NCBI GenBank assembly: GCA_032173965.1
Contig: CM063284.1
Span: 131,245,125 to 131,309,124 of the forward strand
DNA length: 64,000 nucleotides
Reading direction: 5' to 3'
DNA from: Sitta carolinensis
Lineage: Eukaryota; Chordata; Aves; Passeriformes; Sittidae
Part shown: positions 11,396 to 24,578 of the stretch, in pieces
Layout: every line of letters begins with the position of its first letter
Numbering within the stretch: the first letter of the stretch is position 1
The notes under the pieces: model-generated
What the model saw: only the letters and a program-made list of their open reading frames with translations
Database searches by the model: none
What the model was told of the DNA's origin: nothing
Translations under genes and position numbers: made by a program

Positions 11396-14300
11396 ATGGA
11401 AATAATTTTTATGGTCTTCCAAGGACAAACATACAAAAATTCCTGTCCAATCAGTCTGTCATAGTAGAATCTTCTCTGTAGAGGACTAAAAGATAGATTT
11501 TTAGTCCACTGACCAGTTAATTCACCAGTTTTCCATCATATTGTATAAATGGAGGAAAGGACATTACATTCTATAATTTATTGCATAATAAGACCAAAAG
11601 ATAATTCAAGGTTTTAGTTCACTGTCCAAAACTGCAGGCATTTTTTCAGGTCTGATGAAGTGTGTAATACAGAACAGGGCTAAACTGAGCTGCACTGAAA
11701 GCTGGGGCTTCTTTTTCTCCACACTATAATAGGGATAGTGTGCCAATTCACATGAAATTTCTTAAGACTTTAGCTTGTCTCACTAAAGAATCAAGACTTC
11801 TTCACACCCCTCGTGCATGCATAAATGTGAGTCCAGTGTGTCCTGCCAGAACTCCTCTTGGATTTGGTCCAATTTGAGTTAAAGAGGGCAGGAGGGTTAT
11901 GGTATCAAAACATGACATTCTTGCACACAGTAAATAGCTGGGTAGGAGGTAACAGATTATGTAATATAAGTTTAATTCTGGTGATGTATCAGAAAATCCC
12001 CAAGAGAGATGGGTTCCACTGCTCGCAAACAAAAATGAGATTCTGTGGGTTACATGAAGAGACATGAACTCCAGCTGAAGGGCTTCTATCCTCAGGTTTT
12101 GAATTCATTCTCCATTTCTATGTATAAATCTGGGGAATTTACACCACAGCTTTTCTGTAATTTATTTTTTTAATAATCATCTGTGATACAGAAAGCCCAT
12201 TAAAAAGCTGGCTTCTTAAGATTCTGTGTTTTGGGAAGTGCTTACTCCTAACAGTTTTTTCCCATATTCCTTGCATTTTTTCCTTTCTCACAGATCTTAG
12301 GAGCATCTGCTTACTCAAAATGCTCTCCTGGTTTTGTATATGAAACTGTATTATAGCAGCTTTTTATTAACAATTTTTAGGAAAGAAAATACTTGGGGAA
12401 ACAAGGAAAATACTTTGACATGAAACATCATAAATATAAGGCTAAAACCAGCAAACAGGAACCTAAACTTTGATAGTGGCAGAAATATAAGTAGATCTTT
12501 TGCTGAAATCTGTTCCAGGTTTGGGTTTTTTTCCTTTTAATATGTGTTACAAGGCATTGCAGAATTCACAAATCCTATACATGTTAGGGCACTAATCCAA
12601 CTTTTCTCATACATGCCTGATGCTTTTATTCCTGACTGAACAATGCAGCAATGCAGCTTTCCTTCATTCTTCATCCAAGCTTCATATTGGAGAAAGCAAC
12701 AAGGAATTTGTAGTGGTGACCCAACAGTGTGACACTTATACTTGTAAGTACATGAAGTTTTCTAAAACAATTACTAATGACCATAATTTTTGGTGTTAGT
12801 CTGTTTGTACTTCTTTGGGAAAAACTCTGGTTGGTAAAAACAATCCAGTCTTGATATGTTAGCAAAGACCATATCAAATCGATATACAGCCAGATAAAAT
12901 CTTGGCAAGGAAGCAGAGCAAGTGATAACCAGTCAACAAGTTCCAAACAAATTCCAAATTCTTTAAAATTAGGGCATTCCTCACCACTACCCTGTTGGCT
13001 AGGGACACCATGGACAGTTTTCAAAATTGTTGGTAATAACAAGTCTGTGCACACTGGTGCTTGGAATGTGCAAAATGGAAGACTTGGCTACTGCTAAGGG
13101 CAGAAAGGAAAAGGAACAGGAACAGAACATGGGAGGGCAACATTCATGTGCATCTTTTAAACAGCACAGAAATAAGGTTCACTGCTGCAATATTGGTTGA
13201 CTTATGTGCCCTTTTTCTCCTCTGCTATGGTCAGAAGGAAATATAATTGCACGTGTAACCTCTTATTTACCTGTTAGACAAGCTCTGTTACAGAATTCTA
13301 TCACTGAAGTAGATGATGCCTTTGTCTTGTTTTAATGCAAGGACATCTAGAGATTAATATTTCTAAACTGAAAGGAGTATTGGTTAAATGCCTGCCAAAC
13401 TGTATAGTCAGAGGACTCCAAACTGCTCCTCCAGAGCTATATTTCATCCTTAGAAACTGCTTAGATCTTCTCTCCATAGAGGCTGCTCTCCTTAGATGTT
13501 GTTTCTCTGGAGCCAGGTTGTATCTTTCCCATTTACCCATCTCTATTAGCTGTAAAAACTACAATCAAATACCACAAAAAAGCATTCCTTGCAAATTCAC
13601 TGTGGAGATATTTCAACACTATCTCAGTTCCCAGCTCTGAAAAATCCAAAACAGCAGCTATAGCTATCTAAAGGGAGGCTTGGCTCTGATAAAACAGGAT
13701 TAGTGTTCTTTCAGAGAAAGACTGGTATTTGTAAATGATGTCTCCCCACCCTTGGGTTTCACCCGGAATCGCTCTGCAATGTGTCCAGTTTTTCAGCTGA
13801 ATAGCTCAGCAGGGTGTGGAATACAAATCTGTGACCTTCTGCCTGCAGCCTGTGTCTACCTCCAGCAGAAGGGAATACTCTAGCATTGGGAGTGAAAGCC
13901 TCATTGTCACCCAGCCAGCAGATACAAAGCTATTTCAAAGCAAAAAGGCAGTTCTACAACAGTATCCTGGACAATGAGCTACAACCGTAGTTTCTCTTAG
14001 TGAAGAACCTTAGTGAAATTTAAAGCTCTGAATTTTTTTCAGAGGAATTAGTTCTATCTTAGCTGAAACCAGGATACATATTATTCAAATGTTTCAGACA
14101 GGAGAGTTTTTGGGAAATAATGAAATGTTTTAGTTTGTAGCCAGAGTTGGACTTAACTAATTAGTCTGAGTGGAGGACAAGGGTCACTTGGAAAGCTGAA
14201 CAAACAGCAAGGAGCTGACTCAGGCCTGCAGCGGGGCTGGCTACTTGGCTTACATGAGAGGCTTTGCTAGCCAGCCGAGACAAAAGAGCTGTGAAACTAC

Positions 14301-17300
14301 TCTGAGGGAGGGAGCTGCAGCACTGCAGAGAGTCTGCAGGCATTTCAGAGGACTTCTGTTTGCTCTTTGAGGTTGACATGACCAGCAGTACAAGGGATGA
14401 GCCACATATAGCTTTTTAGCCCAGAATCTGGGCTCCATCACAATACCTATGTGCATCCTGGTAAGAATTCTAACAGGCTTCTGTTCATATAAACTTTCCC
14501 TACAAATGTAAATACTTCTGGTTTTTGAAGGGGTTGGGTTTTTTAAGATTCTTTTTTTTCATGTAATTTTGACTCTGTTTGCCTCTCCAGAACTCCCCAT
14601 TTCAGGACCCTTCATGACAGTAGAGGCAAGTGTGAAATTAGAGGTCCAATGTGAGTCCCTTTCAATGCCAGGATGGGCAAGGTGTTCTTCAAGATTCAGA
14701 TAGCATCCTAATAAGATGAGATATGTTCTACTTTATGGATGGAAGCTATTTCAGCCTTCATTCTGTGACAGAGACAAGCATGAAACAGGCATCCTCTCTC
14801 TTATGGAGAAAAGGTGTCTGGATATGCAAGTCCTTTTATAGTTTTATTTTGTGTATTACCAGTACACCAGTTTAAAATCAATAGATAAAAATAAATCACT
14901 GGAACACTCTGGGATATTGATACTATTTATATGAATGTGGTCATTCTTGGCAATACACTCACCTGGGGCAGCAAGGACAATGAAAGTAAAGGAACAAAGG
15001 CAAGAGCTGGCAATGAGTTAAAAATATTTCTCTTTTGGGAATTTATAAAGTCTTCTGTCCATTAAATCATTAGAAACATGGGATGAGCTTTTTTTCTTTC
15101 ATTGCATTAGAGCAGAGGATGAAATTAGCTTTATCAGTTGGACAGAACAGCTTTAATTTCCTGCTATTGTGTGATCCTGCTGCTTTGCTTCTCATAAAAA
15201 AAAAACAGCTAAAGAAGTTCAAAAGGCTCTTAAAAATGGATTTTTTGATCCACTAGTTTTGGTTTGTTTCTTTTTTTTTTTAGAAAAATATTGAACTTTG
15301 CTTATTTTTTAATGCAAATCTTTTTTTTTTTTAAATACATAGATATTTAGTCACTGTATCTGTGGCCATATGTTCTTTTAGAACTGACGGTTTCTGTTTC
15401 AAATGTATATTTTCTTTGTGGTTTTTTTATCTTGTGAATTGTCAGCAAAAAAATGCCCAAAGCACAACATTATATATATCATTACCTTTGGTTACTTATT
15501 CCTCTCTGCAATTCTAATTTTCAGCCTGGATAAAAAGTCCTGACATAGTAATTTGGACAAATAAGGTTCAAATAAAGGTAATGTATCATTACACTCAACA
15601 GATACTGTATGCACTCCAGGGGCCTAGAAAAGTAGCTCCCAGTGAAAAAGGGACGCTGAAGATACAAACTGCCTTATCTGTGGCTCTTGTACAAGAGGCT
15701 GCACCAGCAGCACAGTCCCAGTTGAGCTCAGACCAGTTCATTGTACATGACCAGCCTGAGGATCAGCTAGAAAAAGGGGCGTCTAAGAAAAGAGGGAGGT
15801 GGATATTTGAGGAAACAAACAAACAGCTATCCAACAACTTTGTCTCAGGGGTTCTGAGACCAGATAGAATCAGAAGCTGGGAAAGTTTTAAGATGTGATC
15901 TCTGATTGTATTTGTGATGTTTACATGCACCCAAGATATACAATGTCTTTCCTGGTCATGAGCTAGGTCCATACTTAGTTCACATTCCTTCTGCTGGTTC
16001 CTTTTTCAGTTATAAATCACCTATGTGGCAAAGCTTTTCTGAAATGCAGAGAGATTAGATCTACTACATTTCCTTTGCCTCCAAAAAAACCCCAGCAGGT
16101 TGGATGAGGACAACCTAATGTTGAAAAACTAATTCTGTATTTATCACCTGTTCATGTTTTGAAGCACTTGTAATTATTTTTTTCTTCAAATTTCGTTCTG
16201 AAGTGTTAAGTATTATTTGGATCAGAATCGAAGCTGAGATGGCATTTGTACAAATCATGATGGTCTGAGGTATTTATTGCTTTTCTATTTGGTATACCTG
16301 TTCTGGGATGGAAATTGTCTCCTTCCCTTGATGTGAATGTGTTTTAAGGTTCAAGTCTGCCTTGTTTGTAGTTGCTGCAGCTCTCGCTTATCCTGCCTTT
16401 GTCTGTGTTGACTGTAATACAATATTTCTAGATAGCAAAGTCTTTAGCATTGCATAGACAAACAGACGCAAGACAGATTTCTCAAGGACCTAGATAAAAT
16501 TTTTGTTAGTTTCTATTGCAAACAAGAAAAAATTGAGATCTTAGTAAAAAGTAGACAGAAATAAATTAATCAAAATGGTTGTTAGTGCAATAAAAAGTCT
16601 ATGGCTTTTGCCAGTGGTGGAATTCAGCTTCTTATTTCTTGACATGCAAGGTTTGAAATGCTTATAAACAAGATCATAATGTTGCTGTACTATTAAGTGT
16701 CTTTATTAGTCTACAGAGAAATCAAACCATAGTCTTTAAATCACTTTAAATGTTTGCATCTGACAGCCTTATGATTGGAAATGTAGAATGTATGCGTAAT
16801 ACTAGGTCATAGGGTTTATAAACCGTGCTGTACTGCAATTAATCAAGCAGTATTTGCAATACATATGAAAATTTGAGTCTCTCAGTGGAAGCACCAGTCT
16901 TAGTTGTACAATTAGAAGAGACACTGTTTCTTGGGTCCAGTGCTGATTGAAATCAAACTGTCTCAGTTGACTCCTGAAGTGCCAGATCAGCAGGTGTTTG
17001 GTATCTTAAAAAAAAAAAGCAAGTTCCTGCTAGTTACAGTGAGTTTTTTTGAAGTCCTACAATATTTTGAAAGTAAAACTTTATCAATCTTTTCTTTCTC
17101 TGCTATTCTTCCTAAATAAAGACAAGACTTTATTTTTCTTTTCTTTTTTTTCTTTTCCTATTGTGGTTCAAACTACTGTCATGTAATGCAGATTTGTTAC
17201 AGCTGGTCAGTAACACTCTGACCAACCATTGCAGGTAGTTTGTCAATTACCTTATGATTCTCCATTTTTATCACTTAAAAGATAAAGATATAGGATTTGA

Positions 17301-19344
17301 GGCTAAATCTAATCTCGTTTCCTGAAGAAATAAGTAGATAATTTTCTCTATCTGAAAATATCATCCTTTTACTACATCCACAAGTTTTACTTTGGATGTG
17401 CACTTCACTTCTTTCTTTGCTGTTTTGAGTGTGTCTTCCTATAGCTAGACACCTGCTTGACACTTAACATGATTCTAATTTGTACATGGTACATTAAATC
17501 ATCTCTAAAAGGAAATGAAGAGACAGATATTTTGCAAACCCCATACTGTTTTCTTACTTGAATCCTTTTCATTCAGCTGACATTTTCTATAATTTCAGGA
17601 ACATACTGCTGGCTAAAAACAAATTCAGTAAAGACTCAAACACAGATGTAATGAAAAGTGTTTATTTCACACTTGTGGTAAAAAGAACTATCCTGAGTGT
17701 TAGTGATAGATCAATGATACATGAATTGCACAGTTCTGTTCACAATTCACAGTTTGTAATCTTCATTATATACATAAGAAAACAGGGGAACTGAAACAGA
17801 TCAAAGGGTTTGAAGGAGTAGGAATATGTAAAGAGCTTGCACTTCTCTCCCACACTTCTGTGGTCATCTTGCTGTTTCACTTCCAGATGTATGTTAGAGG
17901 ATTAGAATCTTGACTGGCTTGAATCTAAGAATCATTTCACATAATTTTCTTAAGAACTATGTGGCAGCTTATGATTACCATCCAGACTGGATAATGTTTA
18001 CTGTGAAAACATTTGACATACAATATCATCAGAGGCAGGACTCAATGAAGTTATATACTGTTGATAAAATATATACTGAATTCATGCGCAGACAGCACTC
18101 ACCTACTTTAGCTAGCTGAAAAATTATCCTGGGATTGCTACTCTGCCAAGTGTATTCACAGGGTTTACTTCTGCTGTAACTTTGAACACGTGATGAGGAA
18201 AACTGCATTTTCTGCATTTCCCTTGGTAATTTAAGCTATGCCATGCTTAGATTCAACTCCCCTTCAGAATCCAAGACAGTGTTTTCTTACTCAGTTCTGG
18301 GACAAAATTGACATCACACACACAAGAAGCTCAAATTAGATCTTAAAACATGATCCAGAAAGCATGCAAATTGCTAGCTCTAAATCAGTCCTTGCACAAT
18401 GAAGAATATTCTAAATGTAGTAATGTCTTTGAATTTTCACGTGTCTGAATCTTAAATGAAATAAGAAGGTTCTTCATGAATCTTATGTAATGTCTGTGCT
18501 GTGCTTAAAATAAGCACCCAAATATCATCAGAACTACAACTCTGTCAGAATTTAGGCTCTTGACCTAATGGTCTTCATACAGAATTACACAGATCAAAGA
18601 ATAAAAAAGAAAATTATATCAACATTTAAAATGTGGTGTTACAGATGCCCAGCAGCCAAAGCGTAGCCAGTTCAATCAGATCCCTGACTGAAAAAGCCTG
18701 GGGGTTTTGTGGCAACATTCACAGCTGAAATACCTGCCTGATCTGTCATTGCTGTGGCTCCTGGCTTCAGTTTTCCTCTTTAGTGATGATATTACTACTT
18801 TAAAAAGGAGAAGACTGTCTTGTAGCACATATCAACAGGAGTATGGTACTCATAGGTACATATTTAAAAGAAAAAGTTAAAATAAAAAGTATAATTAATG
18901 AATACTGCCTGGTTCTGCATGTCTCAAATGAAATATGTTCTTTTAAAAGGCCGTGGTGATAATCTGTTAGTTTACTTTATAAATGTATTATATACATCAT
19001 GTATTATATGTATTAATATACAAAATATATGTGTACACTTATATGCATATATACAAAAGCTTTGGTGTTGATTAAATGTTGTGTACTGGAAGCATCTTTT
19101 CTTTTGGCTATGGTGCAGCTGTGATGCTGAGCCACAGTTAAGTCTGATTCATGATTCATCTTTAGGAGATAACAGGAGGCACCAAATCCTGCACTGAATT
19201 TAGATTTAAAAGAGGTTACTCACAGTGTTCAAATTAAGTATATGTTCAGAGGTTTTGGGGGGGTTCTCAAAAAAAAAAAAAAATCATGACCTTAAAAAAT
19301 ATTTGACTCCTGAAAGTTTGGTACTGCAGTGCCTAGGTTTGTGG
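11396..19344. other. Intergenic DNA, LAPTM4B to MATN2 (part 1)
   Basis: AT-rich sequence with no exon I can support. It has short A- and T-runs (for example 15200 and 15310-15330) and an AT-rich alternating stretch at about 18970-19060 (repeated ATATAT/TATATA). A 105-codon open frame at 15581-15898 has no recognisable domain and is not called. Confidence 0.6.
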
Positions 19345-19355
19345 AAATCACCCCA

Positions 19356-20022
19356 GTAACTTGGTCCTTCCTGAAGTTCATAATGAAATGTAAATGTTAA
19401 TCCCCTTGTTGCCAATACTGTTCTTACATCGGGAAGACAAGGACTCTGGTTAAGGGCTCTGCAGAGGACCTTGGTAGCCAAGGAGGGGTGGCAGGCCTGT
19501 CCAGCTCTCTGTGAGACCTTGTGCTGGTCACCCTGTGCTCACTGTCAGCCACACTTCCAGGACAGATGCTCCAAGCCTCGGTGCAAACAGCAGTTAGCAG
19601 CAGCCAAGCCACACCTGCTCCTCACACTGTCCTGCAAAAGATACTGGAAGCCACGTCTGCATTTTGTGAGGAGCAGATTTCTGCTGGTTTGTGCTGGGTG
19701 TGATGCAAGAGCACACAGGGCAACTCAAGCAGCCAAACAGCAGCAAGGAGCTTGTGCATGAGCTGGGCACCAGGCTGCTCAACCTTGTACAAACTGGGGT
19801 CCTTCTCCATACCAGATACCTCTGGGGCCAAACTGGGAGGTGAATGCCAAGCTCCACAAGTTGGAGAAAATATGGTCTGCCATGCAGAAGTGCAGGCACC
19901 AAGGGAGCAGTGAAACTGAGCAAGTTGAAGGTTGGGCAACCATTGAATATGCTGTCTAGGCATCACTTTTGGAATTAAAATACAAGATCTTTTTTGAGCC
20001 TTCAATATAAAAAAAAAAAAAA
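19356..20022 (+). pseudogene. Candidate retroposed transcript (retrocopy), source unknown
   Basis: A block of about 665 bases, GC-richer than its flanks between roughly 19430 and 19950, ends in a 14-A run (20009-20022). ATTAAA at 19974 lies about 30 bases before that run, the normal spacing for a polyadenylation signal. The 11-mer aaatcacccca occurs just before the block (19345-19355) and again at the end of the A-run (20020-20030), which looks like a short target-site duplication. These are the marks of reverse-transcribed, inserted RNA. Open frames exist on both strands (96 codons +, 134 codons -), but none matches a family I recognise, so the parent could be a UTR, a non-coding RNA or a decayed coding sequence. 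Confidence 0.5.
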
Positions 20023-21585
20023 TCACCCCAAACTGGTTAAGTTCTGCATTAATTTATGGATTGCCTTACAACAGCAGTTCTTTATTAGTCAAAAAACTAC
20101 AAAGGAGAAAACAAAATCCCTTACAAAATATTATCAAATATGAAGGACAGAGATGTCGATAAACCAGCCTGTTTCTAGTCCAATTTTTCTATCTGCAGTT
20201 TTCTATCATTAAGTGCTATTACATTGCTGTTGGCTGCATTGAAGACATCTTTCATTGAAGTTTTGTCCTTTATATATTCTTATATGGTTGCCTTAAGTCA
20301 CCTCCTAAATCTGAGTTATTAGAAGCATTGCATTGCCTGAGTTTTTCATTGTATGGCATATTTTCCAGTTCTCTAATGGTTCTTTCAGTTCTTTGCTATC
20401 CCACTCCAAGGTTTTTTAAACATTCTGCTTGAATTATCCAGAGTTTTAAGGTGTAGCCAAAAAAGAATATGTTTTCTTTAATGTTTTGGATAAATAATTT
20501 AGAGACCTATGGAGTCAAAAATTTATCCTTGCAGAGTTTCTCTTGAAACACACTCAATAAGCATTCTTTGCTCATATACAGCTGAGGTTTATCATCTGTT
20601 TTGCAATCTATTTCATACGTACAAAGCTGTTTCTGCAGCATTATAGTTCCCTAGTCAAAATATTGTCTTATGTGAGTGCCTAAAAATGTCCAAGTGTATA
20701 ATGTTTACACTCAACCCCATATTGATCCATTTCATAGCCCATTAAAAAGAAAGAAAAAAAGGATATTTTTACAAAATCTGTTTCCCTAAGCAGTCCTGTG
20801 TTCTATTACCAGTTTTGCGAGTAATGCACTGAATGACAGTATTGTAGAAAAATTTAGATAGGAAATGACCAAAAAAAATCCCTAAGGATGGTGTCCAGCA
20901 TCTCTAAGTTATAGCTCCATATGATGAATCTTCTGTTTTACCTGAAGTCAAGAAACTTTACCTTAGGAACTCTCCAAAACAAGATATTTTTAGTACAATA
21001 ACTGGTGGCGGTGATGGTGGCATTTGCCAATATTTAGGCTCTGCACCAACCACTGTGTTTTAAGACTGAAGAGGAAGAAAACTTTGAAAAAGAAGTTGAA
21101 GTGAAAGGATGAAGGATGAAAGGCTTCTTGAAAGTAATACTAAATAGTAGTAGATACAATATTGTAGGTATGGTTAATTTAATATGTACCTGGTAATTTT
21201 GGGGAAAAAAAATCAACTCTCCCTGCCCCTAAATATCTGGAAAATCCATTCAAATGTAAGATGATATTTCACAGAAAAATGCATAAAAGCAAAACTGCAG
21301 TAAAAAGAATGGTATGAGATGCTAGAAAAGATCCATAGTAATCTTGGTACTGTTTGTGGCTAAGTTAAACCTGGCTAGGTAATGAAAAGATACTTCTAAT
21401 ACTGCCACTGAATCCAACCCAAAGGAGAAGTTTCACTCACAGTAACATAAATAAACTCCTTTTGCTTCAAAAAATAGAAAAATCAGTCATCTACTTTGTT
21501 ATCTACAATTAGCACTATTAGGAATGCTAGTTAGAAACTAAAAAAAATTAAAGAACTAGAAGAGAGATGAAATACCATAGTATAA

Positions 21586-21640
21586 AATCACACAATTATT
21601 GAATCATCAAGGTTGGAAGAGACCCTGAAGATCACATATT
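21586..21640 (-). mobile_element. CR1 3'-end remnant
   Basis: The stretch aatcacacaattattgaatc, then a run reading ggttggaagagaccctgaag, is the reverse-oriented 3' end of a CR1 element (compare the usual 'aatcatagaat...ggttggaagggacc'). Only about 55 bases are recognisable. Confidence 0.65.
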
Positions 21641-23452
21641 AGAGAGGATTAATCCACTGGCAAACATGTGCAGCTGCACATATAAACTGAAAACAAAGGT
21701 GAACACCATCAGCCATCACTGGTGCTGTGGCCACTGAAAATGATAATGAGATCCTTGACCACATCAGAAGTATTTTCAATAAACAGAAATTATGTGGAGA
21801 GGGCTTGCATGGTGTAACGTGTTTAGTTTTGCCACACACCCTCTCAGGAGCCACCCTTGCTGAGTGAAACAAGAGTGAAAGCTGAAAAAGAAAATGATTG
21901 CTGTCACTAAATGCCCTAGCTAGGCAAGCCTGGGAGAACAAAATGAGTTCTTTAGGTTAAAAGACAATGTTGATACTAGGAATCAAATACAAAATGGCCA
22001 TAAATACATTTAGGCTGGAAATTATAGGAAGTGTCTAACTAACATGAAGGTCTGAAACAGTCCTCTAACAGCAGGAGGAAAATCAATTCACTGCTGTTTT
22101 ACTTAAAGCACCTGCTTATAATGTGAAACCTACTTTCTGAAATGTGGTTTTTATATTAAGTGGTTGCCTGTGATAACCGAGAAGCAGCTGACATCACTGG
22201 GAACTTCTTCCAGAGTACACTTGAGAGTAATCCTTCCAGGCACTAAGAGAAGACAGGAAAGGAACAAAGGGACTCAAAGCCTCAGTTATCTAGTTAGCAA
22301 TCTTCAAGAAGCTTAATAATTGCCTGGTAGGTTTTTTGCCCAATTTTTTATTCTTTGTGTATTAAAGCATGGCTTGATAGAAGCCTCTAGCTTTTTCTTA
22401 CTTTACACCTTCCATTCTTCCTCTACCCATCATCTCAAATGTTGACAGACTGGACAAAGGCTCTCCCAAATCAAAAAGAAGACACAAGATGGGAGTGGAA
22501 GACAGAAGCTCATCATTTGAGAAAGGGCAAGCGGCAAAGAGACTGAGACTTTGAAATGTGGGGATTACAGAGAACAAGGGTGTGGTATTAAATAAATACC
22601 AAAGTCAAATAAAATCAAATAAAAATCCCCCATCTTCTATGCTGTCTCTTATGAAACAAAGAATTGTTTTGTGCTGACTTGCTGCCAGCATCCTTTTCCT
22701 TCAATCTCACGCTGGGATACCTTCCCATGTGTTCAACCTGCCAACGGCAGCAGGCTGCATGGCCTCTAGGAAGAGCACTAGTGATGGGCCCTTTTATGCA
22801 AAAACTGGAGTTAAAGCCACCAGTTACTCTGGGCACTCACATGATCTTGTCACTACAACATTTTCTCCTCCTGACTTTTGTCTTCCTCTGGCAACTCAGC
22901 TGATGCCTCAAGCCACAGCACAGTGAAATGGAAGTATTCTGTATTTTAAGACAGCAGAGCATTAATTAGGATGGTGACTGGGGTCTCATCCTATGCTACA
23001 TTACAAGGATGAAACAGAATGGGTTGTTCTGCACTTGGTTCTGCTGGATTTGCTACAATGTCTACCAGAGCTCAGTCACATTTTTATTTTTTCCCTTTTC
23101 TCTGGCTACAGGAAAGGTTCAGGAGCTAGTTCTCAGAATTAAAGATAAGGTGAATCCAACCACTTTCAGTTTGAGATTTGCTTTTTATCTATATGCTTCC
23201 TTTTAGAGATTAGATTTTATACTCCCACATTACAGACAATCAATTGTGCCTTACTAAACTTACACAAAGTAGCTCTGCTTATTGCCAGAGTAACTCCCAT
23301 CCCAGCAGCTCTGAGGGGTACAAGTCTTTCTGTGGGGCTCCTCTGGCACCTGATGTACTGCAATCGCCACGGCTTGGCGATTTATGTCTTTCCTGTTGGA
23401 TAGTAACAGTGCCCACCTCTGCCATTTAAATAGCTTTCACTGTTGTGTTTTT

Positions 23453-23453
<1 letters not shown>

Positions 23454-23492
<39 letters not shown>
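23454..23492. repeat. Poly(T) tract, 39 bases
   Basis: An uninterrupted run of 39 T residues, preceded by tgtgtttttg, about 100 bases before the CpG island begins. It may be the tail of a minus-strand retroposed sequence or a simple repeat. I could not find a matching target-site duplication. Confidence 0.95.
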
Positions 23493-23499
<7 letters not shown>

Positions 23500-24053
23500 A
23501 CAGAAATCGCAATTGCTTGGGAACAAAGCTGGGATTTTATTTTTTCTTCTTCATACATAATACCGTATTGATAAACCCCACACGTAGTTTTTCCACCTGG
23601 ACTATTGACCGCGCCGCTGCTGTGTCAGCTAAGAAACGACGGTCCCTGCTACTTGGCCAGCTTATTTCACGCTTCGCTCAGCTCTTTCCCCGACGGAGGC
23701 TCCCACCGGCTCGCCGCGGTGGCACACACCGCATGAATCACCAGGGACTGTTTGCCTTGGCCCGCGGGTCCTGCGCGCGGGGAATGGGATTTCCATTCCC
23801 CGACGTTTCCCTTGGTCGGCTTCCCTGCAAGGCTGCGGCCCGGGGAGCACGGCGCTGGCCAGGGGAGGATGCGCTGAGCCGTCAGCCAAGAAACCACACC
23901 GCTTTTTTCTAGCAGGGACCCACGGCGCCCTCCGGGAGAGCCCGCTCGGCCTGAGCAGGCGCTGCTCCTGGGGTGCCGGAGCTCCCCTCGCCGCCCGCCA
24001 CAGCGCAGGGACAGCTCTGGCAGCGAGGAACCAGCAGCGGGGCCGAGGTGCGC

Positions 24054-24076
24054 GGGGCGCCGGGGCCGGGCCGGGG
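24054..24076 (+). other. G-quadruplex-capable motif
   Basis: Four G-runs (GGGG, GGGG, GGG, GGGG) separated by loops of 4, 2 and 2 bases, inside the CpG island upstream of the probable transcription start. It satisfies the usual G3+ N1-7 pattern. Folding is inferred, not shown. Confidence 0.6.
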
Positions 24077-24129
24077 CCACCGCGGTCGGGAGCCCAGAGG
24101 GGTCCTGATGTCCCTGATGGGGCTGGCGG

Positions 24130-24385
24130 GAGGGAGCGGGTCCCTGACGGGACAGGCGGGAACGCCTGGGGCCGACGGCCCGTATCCCGCGAGAGCCGTC
24201 GATTCCCTCTTTCCCCGGAGGGGGAGAACAGCCCGGGTCCCACACAGGGGGCAGGCGGGAGGCAGCGGGAGAACAGCGGGACCGCGTCCCTCGCACGGGA
24301 CGGGCGGGAAGGAGCGGGACGACAGGTCCCTCCTTCGGGGGACAGGAGTGAAGAACCAGGACCGCGTCCCTGACGGCAGAGGCGG
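24130..24385. repeat. Degenerate GC-rich minisatellite in the CpG island
   Basis: A core resembling GGGTCCCTGACGGGACAGG, usually followed by CGGGA, recurs in diverged form at about 24138, 24235, 24280, 24325 and 24362. Related units read gaacagcgggaccgcgtccc and gaaccaggaccgcgtccc. Spacing is irregular (about 35-95 bases), so this is an old or imperfect array. Confidence 0.55.
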
Positions 24386-24564
24386 CTGAGGAGAGAGGAA
24401 CGCGGCTCTCCGCGGCTCCTCCCGCGGCCTCCCGGCGCCGTGCCGGCTCTGGGCAGGGCAGCCGGTGTCTCCATAGAGGGACTTCCCGCTTTCCCTCCCC
24501 TCGGTAGGGCTGAGCCGGGCTCTAGCCGCCGGGGACGGGGCTGGCGGGAGGCGGCTGCTCCCGG

Positions 24565-24578
24565 GGGGCGGGCGGGGG
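24565..24578 (+). promoter_or_regulatory. Overlapping GC boxes (SP/KLF-type)
   Basis: The run GGGGCGGGCGGGGG contains overlapping GGGCGG-like boxes about 100 bases before the first-exon splice donor, the position expected for the core promoter of a TATA-less gene. Binding is inferred from the motif. Confidence 0.5.

Larger units (their letters stand above)
20031..23599. other. Intergenic DNA, LAPTM4B to MATN2 (part 2)
   Basis: AT-rich sequence with no supportable exon. It contains a small CR1 3'-end remnant (21586-21640) and a long poly(T) run (23454-23492), listed separately. Part of it immediately upstream of the CpG island may hold distal promoter elements, but none stands out. Confidence 0.6.

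Noticed and set aside
15581..15898. 105-codon plus-strand open frame in the intergenic region
   Set aside because: No recognisable family, no clear promoter, splice or polyadenylation signals. It is not reported as a gene.
24130..24385. CRISPR-like spaced repeats
   Set aside because: The recurring GC-rich core is diverged, irregularly spaced and sits in a vertebrate CpG island. It is a minisatellite, not a CRISPR array.
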